A stretch of DNA of 42,946 nt from Flavobacteriales bacterium (GTDB lineage: Bacteria > Bacteroidota > Bacteroidia > NS11-12g > UBA955), in the NCBI GenBank assembly GCA_947457565.1, contig CANGWH010000011.1, positions 1 through 42,946 of the forward strand, written 5' to 3'. This document shows, piece by piece, positions 34,109 through 42,652 of this stretch. Below the pieces are notes generated by a model, which saw only the letters and a list, made by a program, of their open reading frames with translations, ran no database searches and was not told where the DNA came from. Position 1 is the first letter of the stretch. Each line of letters opens with the position of its first letter. A program made the position numbers and the translations under genes.

Positions 34109-34141
34109 AAAAAGGCTAACTCATTAGAGTTAGCCTTTTTT
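34109..34141 (+). terminator. Rho-independent terminator downstream of gap
   Basis: A 14-base-pair stem whose GC-containing core is GGCTAACTC paired with GAGTTAGCC around a four-base ATTA loop, bordered by A and T runs and ending TTTTTT. The A run on the left means it can also terminate leftward transcription from the DUF4403 gene. The remaining 34142-34307 bases show no feature I recognise. Confidence 0.85.
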
Positions 34142-34307
34142 ATTTCAATTCTCCCGTCCTAGAATATATTGACAGTAAAATAGCTTATTTATACATTGAT
34201 AAAAAATCCAGTCCTTATCCCATAGATTACCAAAATAGTAGAATAGATATTAGTACAAGTTTAGGAATTGGAAAGTAAATGAATGGGAATATAATCAGTT
34301 TGGTAAA

Positions 34308-35702
34308 TTACTGGTTTACTATTACTTGTAGGTCTCCTTTGGTCTTAGCTCTTACCACTAGGTTCTTGCTATTGATGTCCCATCCCACAATATCTAAAGC
34401 TGTTAATCCGCCTTTTAATTGTACCCCGTAATCCATTTTTTGATTCAAAGATTCATGGATCGATTTCTTAGTGCTGTTGAGTAAATCCGACATATCAAAA
34501 TCCATTTGCTCTTCAAGCTTTTTTCGAATTGTCTCATCCAGTAACCATTTAGCCGATTTGATTAGAACATTTTTTGTGGCAATATCGTACTCAACATTCT
34601 TAAGTTTTAAATGTCCGGTTTTACTATCAAATTCGGGGTTTCCAAGCAGATAGAATACGCCTTTTTTAGTTCCTGTAAATCCAACTTCTACACCCAGCTT
34701 CTCGTTGGCTGGAAACAACTTCATGTAGGTAACCTGTATTTTTTCTTTACCTAAAGCAAACGATTCGTTTTTGATGGTACCGTAAACCATGGCCGATAAT
34801 GAATCGTAATTCATGGCTAAGTCTGTGTAAACCTCAAAACCGCTGCCTTTTTGGTAGGTGGTTAAGTTGGGTAATACCGAGGGTTGTTTATGCTGAGATT
34901 CGTGAGAAATAATTGGTGCCGCTTTTAAACTTACTGAAAACGAAAGAAGAGTTCCGTTCATGGATAATTCTCCCAAACTTAACTGTTGGGGTTGAAAACG
35001 TAAATACCCAACCTGATCTATTTTAATATCTTCTTGTAGTGCTTTCCAAACAGGAAGTATATAAGGCTTAAGGTCTTGTTTGGCTACTTCTTGATCAATC
35101 ATTTTTGCGAAATTCCCAAGCTGTGGCTTTAGTTGACTTAACAAGACATTATTGATATTGATATTTGCAAAGGTGATGGCGCAGGGATCAATGGTATTTA
35201 ATTCTTGGAATTTCGAAGTGGATTTAATTCGATAATTATTCAATATTTCAATGTCTGAAGATAACTTCACATTCACTCTGCGCAAGGACTCATTCCAACC
35301 GCAAGAGAAGGGAATCGGAGGATTTATGCAGGTTTCCATGATGCAACCAGCACAATATTCACCACGGAAACCATACGCCATATTTAGATCCAAAAACAAC
35401 GTCTTTCCCTTTCCTGTAACTTTTAATGGTTGACGTTGAACTTTGTAATCGTAACGCAATCCAGAACAAGGTTTGTCACTTCCCGTAAATTCTTTGTCAA
35501 AAGCATCATCGGCCATCTTTAAAAATGGCTTCATTTCCACTTTAATTGGTATATTAATAGTAGACGTAATGGCGGGTAATGCCTTTTTTTCTATCGTTTG
35601 ATTGGCCGTAGTTGGAGCGGCAGGCTTAATTCCACCGCACGATTGAAACAGTAACGAGCCCAAGATACTGAGCATCGTAAATCGAACAAACCAAAATTTC
35701 AT
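34308..35702 (-). CDS. DUF4403 family lipoprotein
   Basis: A 464-residue probable lipoprotein with a lipobox ending LLFQSC (Cys22). The rest resembles DUF4403 proteins of Bacteroidota and some Proteobacteria: a repeated beta-rich fold with paired N-terminal motifs (INIPIKVEMKPFLKMADDAF) and a C-terminal helix with KLEEQMDFDMSDLLNS. Three clustered Cys residues lie in YCAGCIMETC. The fold recalls lipid-binding BPI-like or tubular lipid-transfer domains, but that is inference. It follows the large T9SS gene after three bases and is probably co-transcribed. Confidence 0.8.
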   Translation of the reverse strand: MKFWFVRFTMLSILGSLLFQSCGGIKPAAPTTANQTIEKKALPAITSTINIPIKVEMKPFLKMADDAFDKEFTGSDKPCSGLRYDYKVQRQPLKVTGKGKTLFLDLNMAYGFRGEYCAGCIMETCINPPIPFSCGWNESLRRVNVKLSSDIEILNNYRIKSTSKFQELNTIDPCAITFANININNVLLSQLKPQLGNFAKMIDQEVAKQDLKPYILPVWKALQEDIKIDQVGYLRFQPQQLSLGELSMNGTLLSFSVSLKAAPIISHESQHKQPSVLPNLTTYQKGSGFEVYTDLAMNYDSLSAMVYGTIKNESFALGKEKIQVTYMKLFPANEKLGVEVGFTGTKKGVFYLLGNPEFDSKTGHLKLKNVEYDIATKNVLIKSAKWLLDETIRKKLEEQMDFDMSDLLNSTKKSIHESLNQKMDYGVQLKGGLTALDIVGWDINSKNLVVRAKTKGDLQVIVNQ

Positions 35703-35705
35703 AAA

Positions 35706-38700
35706 TTAATGCTGAATCAGAATTTTCTGCGAAAATACTCCTTCTTTGGATTCTATGGTTATTAAATAAATACCGTTTGAATAGCTTTCTGTAAGCAGCG
35801 AAGAAACTGAATTTGTACTCTTTCCCTGATACACCTTTTTACCCATGGCATCTACGAGGGAAATGGTATAATTTGGATGGCTTGAGTTAATTGTAACCTT
35901 ATCGGAAACGGGGTTAGGAAAAATGGTTGTTTTCACATTCTTACCTTGAATATAAACACTGTTTTTCTCTAATATATACGGCATTCTCAGAGTGTCGTTT
36001 TCTGCAATTAAATCAATAGGTTTATTGATGAATGATTCTATTAAATAGGCGTCCGGAGTTTCAGTTTTAAACGATTTAAACGCGATTTCAACAGTATCAC
36101 CGGGTCCAACCTTTGGTACAATAGTAGTATCGGCAAAAACAATTGAGTTATTGCTAATGGAACGTATTTGATAAATCAAGGAACTTAAAGAAGTTGAATC
36201 GCTTTCTCCTTTATTACTGATGAATACATGCGGTTGCCATAGTGTGGTGCTATCCGGTAAGTCATTTATCCCAGGGTTATTGAAATTCAATAATGCTAAA
36301 TCTTGTTTTACGATTACAGAAAACTCGCCCAGTAAGGTATCATTAAATGGATTTTGATCATCCAACGACGAACACTGTATTTCAATAAAATAAAAACCGG
36401 GCTTTGCGAAAAACAGTTCACTAAAGAAGGAAATACTATCCTCGGAATTAGCAGCCAAATCGATGGTTTTAAATTCTTTGTATAATTCTTTACCTTGAGA
36501 GTAAACCGCACAATTGAATACGACTTTAGTAATACTATCTTTTCCTTGGTTACCAGCAAAAACCCGAATTTCTTGCAGAGTATCACCAACATTATAGTTG
36601 CTGTTTAAAGGAAATAGTTTATAATTAATTGGTAAGGCGTCTCTGCCAATAGTGGCTGTAAAAACAGTGCTGGCAGTGTCGTTTTTTCGGTAGTTTTCAT
36701 CAACACCATTGAAGTAAACAATCATATCATAAGCCCCTACTTTTTGAGCTCTGAAAAACTTAGAAAATACCACAGTGTCCGTTTTACCTGTATCAATAGA
36801 AATGGTCTGAATATCCGTATGTACTTTTTTCCCTGAATGATATATTTCTAATACTATCGGCCCACTGGATTTTATAAAACCATTATTCCGTAGGAGGATT
36901 TTGGGCTTAATCGACTCATATCCAACCGTATACTCTTTGTTTTTAATTGGGTTTACCACAGATAAAACCTCTACCTCGTATGGAAAACCTACCGTGAAGA
37001 AACTTGAAATACTATCGTTATCCTTGAATTTGTCTTGGAAATGGCGAGTACTAATTACCATCGTATGTAAGCCCTTTCGTTTCGGTAAAAATGATTTACC
37101 CCAGGAAAGCAAAACCCCGTCATAAGGCTCCATATCATACCGCACAGAATCTACAAAAATTAGTTTTCCAGAAGGATCGTATATTTTACAATAAACCGGT
37201 ATGGAATAAGCTTTAATTGCACCATCGTTGAAGAAATAATAGGTAGGTGTAATAGGCTTGTTTAGTACATAAAACTGTTTATTATCGGGAGATTTTATAG
37301 AGTCTACCCCTACATCTACCAACTTGAATACATAAACCAATCGAATGATTGTATCGTTTTTTCGGTAGGCATCTTTGCTGTATTCAGTAATAAAGGCAAC
37401 ACGATGCGTGCCCGTATCCTGAAATTTATAGGTTTTCCAAAACAGTATTTTAGATTGAAACTTGGGTAATGCTAAGGATTGTGATTCGTTATAAACCGTT
37501 TTGTTCCCTTTATAAATGACGCAACGAGCAACAAACGATGGAATATTGTCATAACCAATATTACTGATGGTTGCAACCGGCATCAATGTGTCGGTTTTAT
37601 ATTCGTACTGTTGATTATTTACGGGGTCGTAAACAGTAGTTACCCCAACATCTTGTTTTACCCCAACGTAAAATTTTACTACCTGTGTGTCGTTGTCTCT
37701 AATGCTATCTCTACCATGGCTGCTGTAAGCAATCATTTTGTATTCTCCCAGGTTTTTTGGGTAAAAAGTCTTTGGAAAGGTGTAGGTTCTTCTCCCCCCT
37801 GAACGTAGGGTGTCTCGCACCGATTCCTTATAAACGCGTCCATTAGGGGCAAAGATTTCTACGGTAAATATAGCTGAATCCTTGGGTTTAAACACGCCAA
37901 CATTGCCAAAAGTGGCTTTGGGTGCTAATGTGTCAGTAACATAGGCATTAATAGTGTCTTTGGGAAAGTCTGCACTGATGCATGCAAAATCGTAATCTGC
38001 TTGTAACCTTGGTTCAATTAAAAACTTGTACGGAGCATCAGGATGAAAATCAACCCAGTTGGTATCGCCCAAAGGTGCCGCATAAAAGAACGAATTAGGA
38101 CGCACCGGTTCTTCCATTTGATAGCCAAAGGCTACATTGCTGGTGTTTAACTGCCGAACCCCCACATAAAAAGTACCATTTACAGTTATGGGCTTTTTAA
38201 AGTCCAATATGTAATTCCCTGATTTTGAAATCAACGAATCACTTTGATATACCAACTTACCAGGTAATCTAGAGGATTTATTTTGTTCCCAAATACCGAT
38301 GCGAAATGGAACCCCAGAACCTCCGAAAACTACGGTCACCTGATTTAGAAATTTATTGCTAGCCGAATAAAATTTTGCTACAAAATCACCCGTACTTCCG
38401 TTAAATCCAATACCTCCCGGAGCCGGCGAAAGCGTGATATCCCGGTAACTGTAAACATTGGGATTACCCAATCTAACCGACCAAGATGTGTTATTGGAGC
38501 TGTTAATGTCTGATGATTCTACATAAATAGTGTCTTGGCTATGAATTTTGGGATTTAAGGAAGGCACTTGAAAGAACTTCTCTTCTCCAACATTCAAACT
38601 AATGCGGAAACTATCTTGTTGTCTGTTTTTTCCAATGGAGTAAGTCTTTAGCCAATAGTTGTTTAGGTTTGATTTTCCCACATTTTTTACTAAAACTTGA

Positions 38701-39413
38701 ACGCTATCCGGTTTTCCCAAGGGCAACGGAATTTTCCCCAAGGTATAGGCTTTTATCACAGCCACGTCTTGCTGAAATTTCGGAAAATTAAAAACAATGG
38801 TAGGATGGAAAGAGGTTGAACTTGATAAACTGTCCTGATTTGTGGTTGAAACCAAATATTTCGTTTGGTTATTAGCATAGCCAATTACGCTGCTGGGGGT
38901 TTCAATGTAAAACGACATAGCCACTGGCTGTTTTTTCCATTGCTTGTATTCAACAAAGAGCGTAAGATTTTCGCCCAACAAACTATCATATCGATACCGA
39001 TTAGAAAATACCAATGGGTAGAATTTTTCCATCGTATTAAATACCTCCGCAGGTTTCAATGTCCCCACCCAACGTGCATTGGATAACTCAGTTGAAAATG
39101 AAACTTTTCCGCTTCCAAAATCAGAACGATTGGTATTACCCATATAAAGATTAACAACACAGTTGCTATCTGGTAAACCACCACCAACGCGGAAAATTTC
39201 AATTGAAGTAATGGTATCTCCATGCATTAAATTTCCTAAAACAGATTTAGGAAAAATGTAGGCAAATTTTGAATACTGAGTATCTCGGCTGGTAGAAGCG
39301 CTAAACGGACCGGCGATGGTTCCAGAAATATAACCGTTCCCAATCTTAATATATTGCGATTGTAAAGGCTTAACCAACAATATAACAGCTAGTAATAGTA
39401 TTCTAATGGGCAT
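35706..39413 (-). CDS. large secreted protein with tandem beta-domains and T9SS type A sorting signal
   Basis: A 1235-residue secreted protein. The signal peptide is MPIRILLLAVILLVKPLQSQ; the ATG at 39413 is chosen because it begins that peptide, though the frame extends 27 codons further. After an N-terminal domain of about 200 residues come seven repeats of about 100-120 residues, each ending in a N-(D/N)-(T/S) turn (for example RDNDTQ, RKNDTI, KDNDSI), resembling CARDB-like cell-adhesion domains. The last 75 residues are a type A T9SS sorting domain (IFPNPVSDKVTI, LVDAMGKKVYQG, GIYLITIES, then QKILIQ). It is divergent from pyrF. Confidence 0.88.
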   Translation of the reverse strand: MPIRILLLAVILLVKPLQSQYIKIGNGYISGTIAGPFSASTSRDTQYSKFAYIFPKSVLGNLMHGDTITSIEIFRVGGGLPDSNCVVNLYMGNTNRSDFGSGKVSFSTELSNARWVGTLKPAEVFNTMEKFYPLVFSNRYRYDSLLGENLTLFVEYKQWKKQPVAMSFYIETPSSVIGYANNQTKYLVSTTNQDSLSSSTSFHPTIVFNFPKFQQDVAVIKAYTLGKIPLPLGKPDSVQVLVKNVGKSNLNNYWLKTYSIGKNRQQDSFRISLNVGEEKFFQVPSLNPKIHSQDTIYVESSDINSSNNTSWSVRLGNPNVYSYRDITLSPAPGGIGFNGSTGDFVAKFYSASNKFLNQVTVVFGGSGVPFRIGIWEQNKSSRLPGKLVYQSDSLISKSGNYILDFKKPITVNGTFYVGVRQLNTSNVAFGYQMEEPVRPNSFFYAAPLGDTNWVDFHPDAPYKFLIEPRLQADYDFACISADFPKDTINAYVTDTLAPKATFGNVGVFKPKDSAIFTVEIFAPNGRVYKESVRDTLRSGGRRTYTFPKTFYPKNLGEYKMIAYSSHGRDSIRDNDTQVVKFYVGVKQDVGVTTVYDPVNNQQYEYKTDTLMPVATISNIGYDNIPSFVARCVIYKGNKTVYNESQSLALPKFQSKILFWKTYKFQDTGTHRVAFITEYSKDAYRKNDTIIRLVYVFKLVDVGVDSIKSPDNKQFYVLNKPITPTYYFFNDGAIKAYSIPVYCKIYDPSGKLIFVDSVRYDMEPYDGVLLSWGKSFLPKRKGLHTMVISTRHFQDKFKDNDSISSFFTVGFPYEVEVLSVVNPIKNKEYTVGYESIKPKILLRNNGFIKSSGPIVLEIYHSGKKVHTDIQTISIDTGKTDTVVFSKFFRAQKVGAYDMIVYFNGVDENYRKNDTASTVFTATIGRDALPINYKLFPLNSNYNVGDTLQEIRVFAGNQGKDSITKVVFNCAVYSQGKELYKEFKTIDLAANSEDSISFFSELFFAKPGFYFIEIQCSSLDDQNPFNDTLLGEFSVIVKQDLALLNFNNPGINDLPDSTTLWQPHVFISNKGESDSTSLSSLIYQIRSISNNSIVFADTTIVPKVGPGDTVEIAFKSFKTETPDAYLIESFINKPIDLIAENDTLRMPYILEKNSVYIQGKNVKTTIFPNPVSDKVTINSSHPNYTISLVDAMGKKVYQGKSTNSVSSLLTESYSNGIYLITIESKEGVFSQKILIQH

Positions 39414-39460
39414 TGTATACGAAAATAACGATAAATTCCCGAATACCGCTTTCCTGTTGT

Positions 39461-39467
39461 TACTTTG
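39461..39467 (+). promoter_or_regulatory. shortened -7 box for pyrF
   Basis: TACTTTG has one base fewer between TA and TTTG than the consensus. The last G is eight bases before the GTG start of pyrF. The same short form (TAATTTG) precedes the epimerase gene at 8355, also eight bases from its ATG, which makes a real variant plausible. Confidence 0.4.
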
Positions 39468-39474
39468 CATCGTT

Positions 39475-40275
39475 GTGAATAGAAAAGCACTCATTCAGGA
39501 AATAAAAGCCAAATCATCCTACCTATGCACGGGTTTGGATACCCAAATTGAAAAGCTACCCGCGCATTTATCTAGCGATGGAAACGGACTTTTAGAGTTC
39601 AACAAAGCCATTATAGAAAATACCATTCCTTATTCTGTTGCATACAAGGTTAACACTGCGTTTTATGAGCAATATGGCCGAAAAGGCTGGGAGTGGATGG
39701 AAGAGACCTTGTCCTATTTGCCTACAAATACGTTAAGAATTGCCGATGCCAAACGAGGCGATATCGGAAACACCAGTACCATGTATGCAAAAGCATTTTT
39801 TGAGGCCATGGACTTTGATGCAATCACGGTTAGCCCTTACATGGGAGAAGACAGTATTAGACCGTTCTTAGAGTTTGAAAATAAATGGGTTATCTGTTTA
39901 GCCTTAACATCCAATGCGGGTCATTCCGATTTTCAATTAACGGAAGAAAACGGTAAGCGTTTATACGAAAAAGTCATTGAGACGGTATGCAAATGGGGTT
40001 CGGAAGAGCAATTAATGTTTGTTGTAGGTGCCACTAGAGCTGAAAAAGTGGCCGAAATCCGAAGGATAATTCCTAACCATTTTTTGCTTGTACCCGGCGT
40101 GGGTGCTCAAGGCGGAAGTTTGCAAGATATCTCAGCCGCTGGCCTAAACGCCGACGCGGGGTTATTAGTAAACGCATCTAGAAGTATTTTGTATGCTTCC
40201 AACGGTGAGGATTTTGCCGAAGCTGCAGCAAGAGAAGCCCAATTATTAGCTTCCGAAATGAAAACCTATCTTTAG
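39475..40275 (+). CDS. pyrF: orotidine 5'-phosphate decarboxylase, type 2
   Basis: Converts OMP to UMP. The catalytic region DAKRGDIGNTSTMYA marks the longer type 2 family; SYLCTGLDTQIEKLP at the N-terminus, FLLVPGVGAQGG and NASRSILYAS are also typical. The most likely start is GTG at 39475 (then NRKALIQEIK), giving 266 residues; the frame is open further upstream, but that part lies across the divergent T9SS gene's promoter and does not resemble the family. It converges on the SDR gene with five bases between stops. Confidence 0.92.
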   Translation: MNRKALIQEIKAKSSYLCTGLDTQIEKLPAHLSSDGNGLLEFNKAIIENTIPYSVAYKVNTAFYEQYGRKGWEWMEETLSYLPTNTLRIADAKRGDIGNTSTMYAKAFFEAMDFDAITVSPYMGEDSIRPFLEFENKWVICLALTSNAGHSDFQLTEENGKRLYEKVIETVCKWGSEEQLMFVVGATRAEKVAEIRRIIPNHFLLVPGVGAQGGSLQDISAAGLNADAGLLVNASRSILYASNGEDFAEAAAREAQLLASEMKTYL

Positions 40276-40280
40276 TAGTC

Positions 40281-40970
40281 TTAACCCCGAGGCTTTAACG
40301 GACGTATTTCTACGTTTACGTTGTGGAAATTGTCCGGTGTTTTTAAACACCATAAAATTTGTGCTGCTACATCCTCGGGCATTAACATGTTGTCGTGCGG
40401 GGTGATGGCGTCGTTGTGTCTGAAAAAGTCGGTTTTCACAGAACCTGGGTAAATACACGTTACTTTAACGCCCTTATCCCTTACCTCTTTGTATAACGCA
40501 TCACTAAATCCACGAACCGCGAATTTGGTAGCGCAATACCCCGAAACTTGCTGATAACCCTCCAATCCTGCGATAGAAGCGATATTAATAATATGTCCAG
40601 ATCCTTGATTTTTCATGCCTGGTAAAACCATCCGAGTGGCATAAAACAACCCCGTTACATTCGTGTTAAACATTTCATGCCATTGTTCCAACGGGATTTC
40701 TTCGCAAAGACCGAAATAACCTAAACCAGCGTTGTTGATTAATATATCGATGGCACCGTGTTTCGCTAAAATGGTATCCATCGCGGTTTTTAGGGAGTCT
40801 AAATTACTTACATCGGCATGCAAACAAGTGAAATTCTCGTGCGAAGTGCTGCACCCGCTTCGGCAAATTCCGTAAACCACACAGTTTTCATCCAACAGCT
40901 GTTTAACGCATTCTAGTCCAATTCCTTTGTTCGCTCCCGTTACAACGGCAACTTTATTGTTAAGATTCAT
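40281..40970 (-). CDS. short-chain dehydrogenase/reductase
   Basis: A 229-residue classical SDR. Visible: TGANKGIG for the cofactor, INNAGLGYFG, the Ser of NIASIAG, and the catalytic YCATK; PGSVKTDFF follows. NADP preference and the substrate are unclear; relatives include sepiapterin reductase-like and 3-ketoacyl reductase-like enzymes. The ATG at 40970 overlaps the end of mnmH by 11 bases. It is the last gene of the purS-DUF4286-mnmH-SDR operon. Confidence 0.9.
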   Translation of the reverse strand: MNLNNKVAVVTGANKGIGLECVKQLLDENCVVYGICRSGCSTSHENFTCLHADVSNLDSLKTAMDTILAKHGAIDILINNAGLGYFGLCEEIPLEQWHEMFNTNVTGLFYATRMVLPGMKNQGSGHIINIASIAGLEGYQQVSGYCATKFAVRGFSDALYKEVRDKGVKVTCIYPGSVKTDFFRHNDAITPHDNMLMPEDVAAQILWCLKTPDNFHNVNVEIRPLKPRG

Positions 40971-42012
40971 TGTATATAGATTTTATAATTTCTTCTAACG
41001 AAGTTGGATCGATTTGGTTTTTATTTTCCCCTAACCATTCAATGGAAATCGATTCTATTTGATGATTAAACAACGCTTGATAGTTGGTATAGGCTTTATC
41101 GTAATAAACCAACAATATTGAAATCCAGGTTCGGAAATCACCTGCATCCAAGGCTTGCTGCGCTAACTTTTCGTTTTGCCCCCCTAATCGTTTTGCCAAT
41201 TTTGCCGTTTGTTCTTTAAGCTTGTTTATTGGAAGATTCGCGTATTCTGCATACAATCGGTCTATCCGCGTATTTATATCCGTAGTTATCTCAATTGCCC
41301 GTACGTTTTGCATGTTTTTCCAAAGAACTTCCGGCAGTATGCAACTGCCTATACGTCTACTTTCATTTTCTACAACTATCGGTTTGTTGTCCTCAAACTG
41401 CAATAATTCGAAAGCAATCAAATTTTCAAAATGCTCCGTACTGGGTTGTGGTAATTGGCCGATGCCACCCAATACACTTCCCTTGTGGTGGGCTAATCCT
41501 TCAAAATCTACAACGTGTAGGTTTTCTTTTCTCAGTTCATGCAAGATCTGTGTTTTTCCAGATCCTGTGCAACCAGACAGCACAACGAAATGTTGGTGCT
41601 TTTCGAAATATTGTAATGCCCAATTTCGGTAACTTTTATATCCCCCCTCAATAATATTTACCGATTCACCAGCCCAATACATTAAGGTTGAAGCAATCTG
41701 GCTCCTTAGCCCGCCTCTCCAACAATAAAAAAGTAACGGTTTCCCGTTGCTATATAATTCTAACAGCTGATCGTAAATCGTTGGGAATTTAGGGCCAACT
41801 AGCTCTAATCCCAATCGAACGGCGGCAATTCTCCCGGATTGTTTGTAACAAGTACCCACCGCAACCCTATCGGAATTGCTTAAAATGGGAATGTTAATGG
41901 CTGTGGGAATGTGGGCTTTTGCGAATTCATTCTCGCTGCGGACATCTACCCAGGTAAATTGTTTGTAATTAGCTAATGCCGATTCAATCTTCCAGGGTTT
42001 AACACCGTGCAT
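40960..42012 (-). CDS. mnmH: tRNA 2-selenouridine synthase (MnmH/SelU)
   Basis: Replaces the sulfur of 2-thiouridine at tRNA position 34 with selenium, through a geranylated intermediate. Two domains: an N-terminal rhodanese domain with the active Cys97 in FYCWRGGLRS, and a C-terminal P-loop domain with GCTGSGKT at residues 147-154. Length 350 is normal. Its use implies selenophosphate supply (selD), which is not in the window. It follows the DUF4286 gene by four bases and overlaps the SDR gene by 11. Confidence 0.95.
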   Translation of the reverse strand: MHGVKPWKIESALANYKQFTWVDVRSENEFAKAHIPTAINIPILSNSDRVAVGTCYKQSGRIAAVRLGLELVGPKFPTIYDQLLELYSNGKPLLFYCWRGGLRSQIASTLMYWAGESVNIIEGGYKSYRNWALQYFEKHQHFVVLSGCTGSGKTQILHELRKENLHVVDFEGLAHHKGSVLGGIGQLPQPSTEHFENLIAFELLQFEDNKPIVVENESRRIGSCILPEVLWKNMQNVRAIEITTDINTRIDRLYAEYANLPINKLKEQTAKLAKRLGGQNEKLAQQALDAGDFRTWISILLVYYDKAYTNYQALFNHQIESISIEWLGENKNQIDPTSLEEIIKSIYNES

Positions 42013-42016
42013 GCAA

Positions 42017-42328
42017 TCAGTTAATAACTTCCAATAAACTTCGGAAGGCTAGCACTTGATCCCCAAATTTATCTTTGGTTTTTTGTTGCAATGCAGGAGC
42101 GAAATCTTGCTTGTAACGCTCATATTCTTCCATGCTGTTTGCTGTGTATTGTATAGCATAATTTACGCCTTGATTGTCTTCTGATTCTGTAAGTAATTTC
42201 AATACCTTACACTCCAAAAAACAACCGCTTTGCATCACCTCTGGGATATGTTCCTGGAACATCCAATTGAGCCAAGTTGGTGCTAATGGCTTGTCCAAGT
42301 TGCAAGTAACGTTGTAAACTATCATCAT
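42017..42328 (-). CDS. DUF4286 family protein
   Basis: A 103-residue Bacteroidota-type small protein. It begins MIVYNVTCNLDKPLAPTWLNW (in parts VTCNLD and WLNWM) and continues with HIPEVMQSGCFLECK and YAIQYTANSMEEYERY, the DUF4286 pattern. It resembles a ferredoxin-like dimeric alpha-beta barrel, but the function is unknown. Two adjacent ATG codons (42328 and 42325) can start it; the first shares a base with the purS stop. It lies between purS and mnmH. Confidence 0.85.
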   Translation of the reverse strand: MMIVYNVTCNLDKPLAPTWLNWMFQEHIPEVMQSGCFLECKVLKLLTESEDNQGVNYAIQYTANSMEEYERYKQDFAPALQQKTKDKFGDQVLAFRSLLEVIN

Positions 42329-42579
42329 TAAATAGAAGAAATACGAATAGTGTAACCTTCCATAATTAGGTTGGCTAACAACGACTTACAGGCTTTTTCT
42401 GCCATTTCATGTGCAGAAATATCGGAACTTGCTTCAAGCTCCATGGTAATAAATTTTCCTACCCTAACATTGGTAGCATGCTCGATGCCAATTCTAGGTA
42501 GTCCACTTTCAACAGCCTTGCCCTGAGGGTCTAACAATCCTTTCAACGGAAGTATTTCAATTTCTGCAAGAAATTTCAT
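42328..42579 (-). CDS. purS: phosphoribosylformylglycinamidine synthase subunit PurS
   Basis: The small structural subunit that bridges PurL and PurQ in the three-part FGAM synthase. The 83-residue sequence has the family pattern: EIEILPLKGLLDPQGKAVES, then GIEHATNVRVGKFITMELE, and ACKSLLANLIMEGYTI (given here in overlapping fragments of the domain). It is first in a four-gene leftward operon. Together with purQ (9.4 kb) it shows that the organism uses the small-subunit form of the enzyme rather than the single long PurL. Its -7 box ends five bases before the ATG. Confidence 0.9.
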   Translation of the reverse strand: MKFLAEIEILPLKGLLDPQGKAVESGLPRIGIEHATNVRVGKFITMELEASSDISAHEMAEKACKSLLANLIMEGYTIRISSI

Positions 42580-42583
42580 GATA

Positions 42584-42591
42584 CAAACCTA
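42584..42591 (-). promoter_or_regulatory. -7 promoter box for the purS operon
   Basis: The minus strand reads TAGGTTTG, a full match to TAnnTTTG, with the last G five bases from the purS ATG, the same spacing as for aroQ, pheS and the DUF1573 gene. Confidence 0.55.
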
Positions 42592-42652
42592 CATCAAAAT
42601 TGCCGATAAATTAGACGTTAACACCACAAATTTGCTTAATTTGCTGTTCAAT

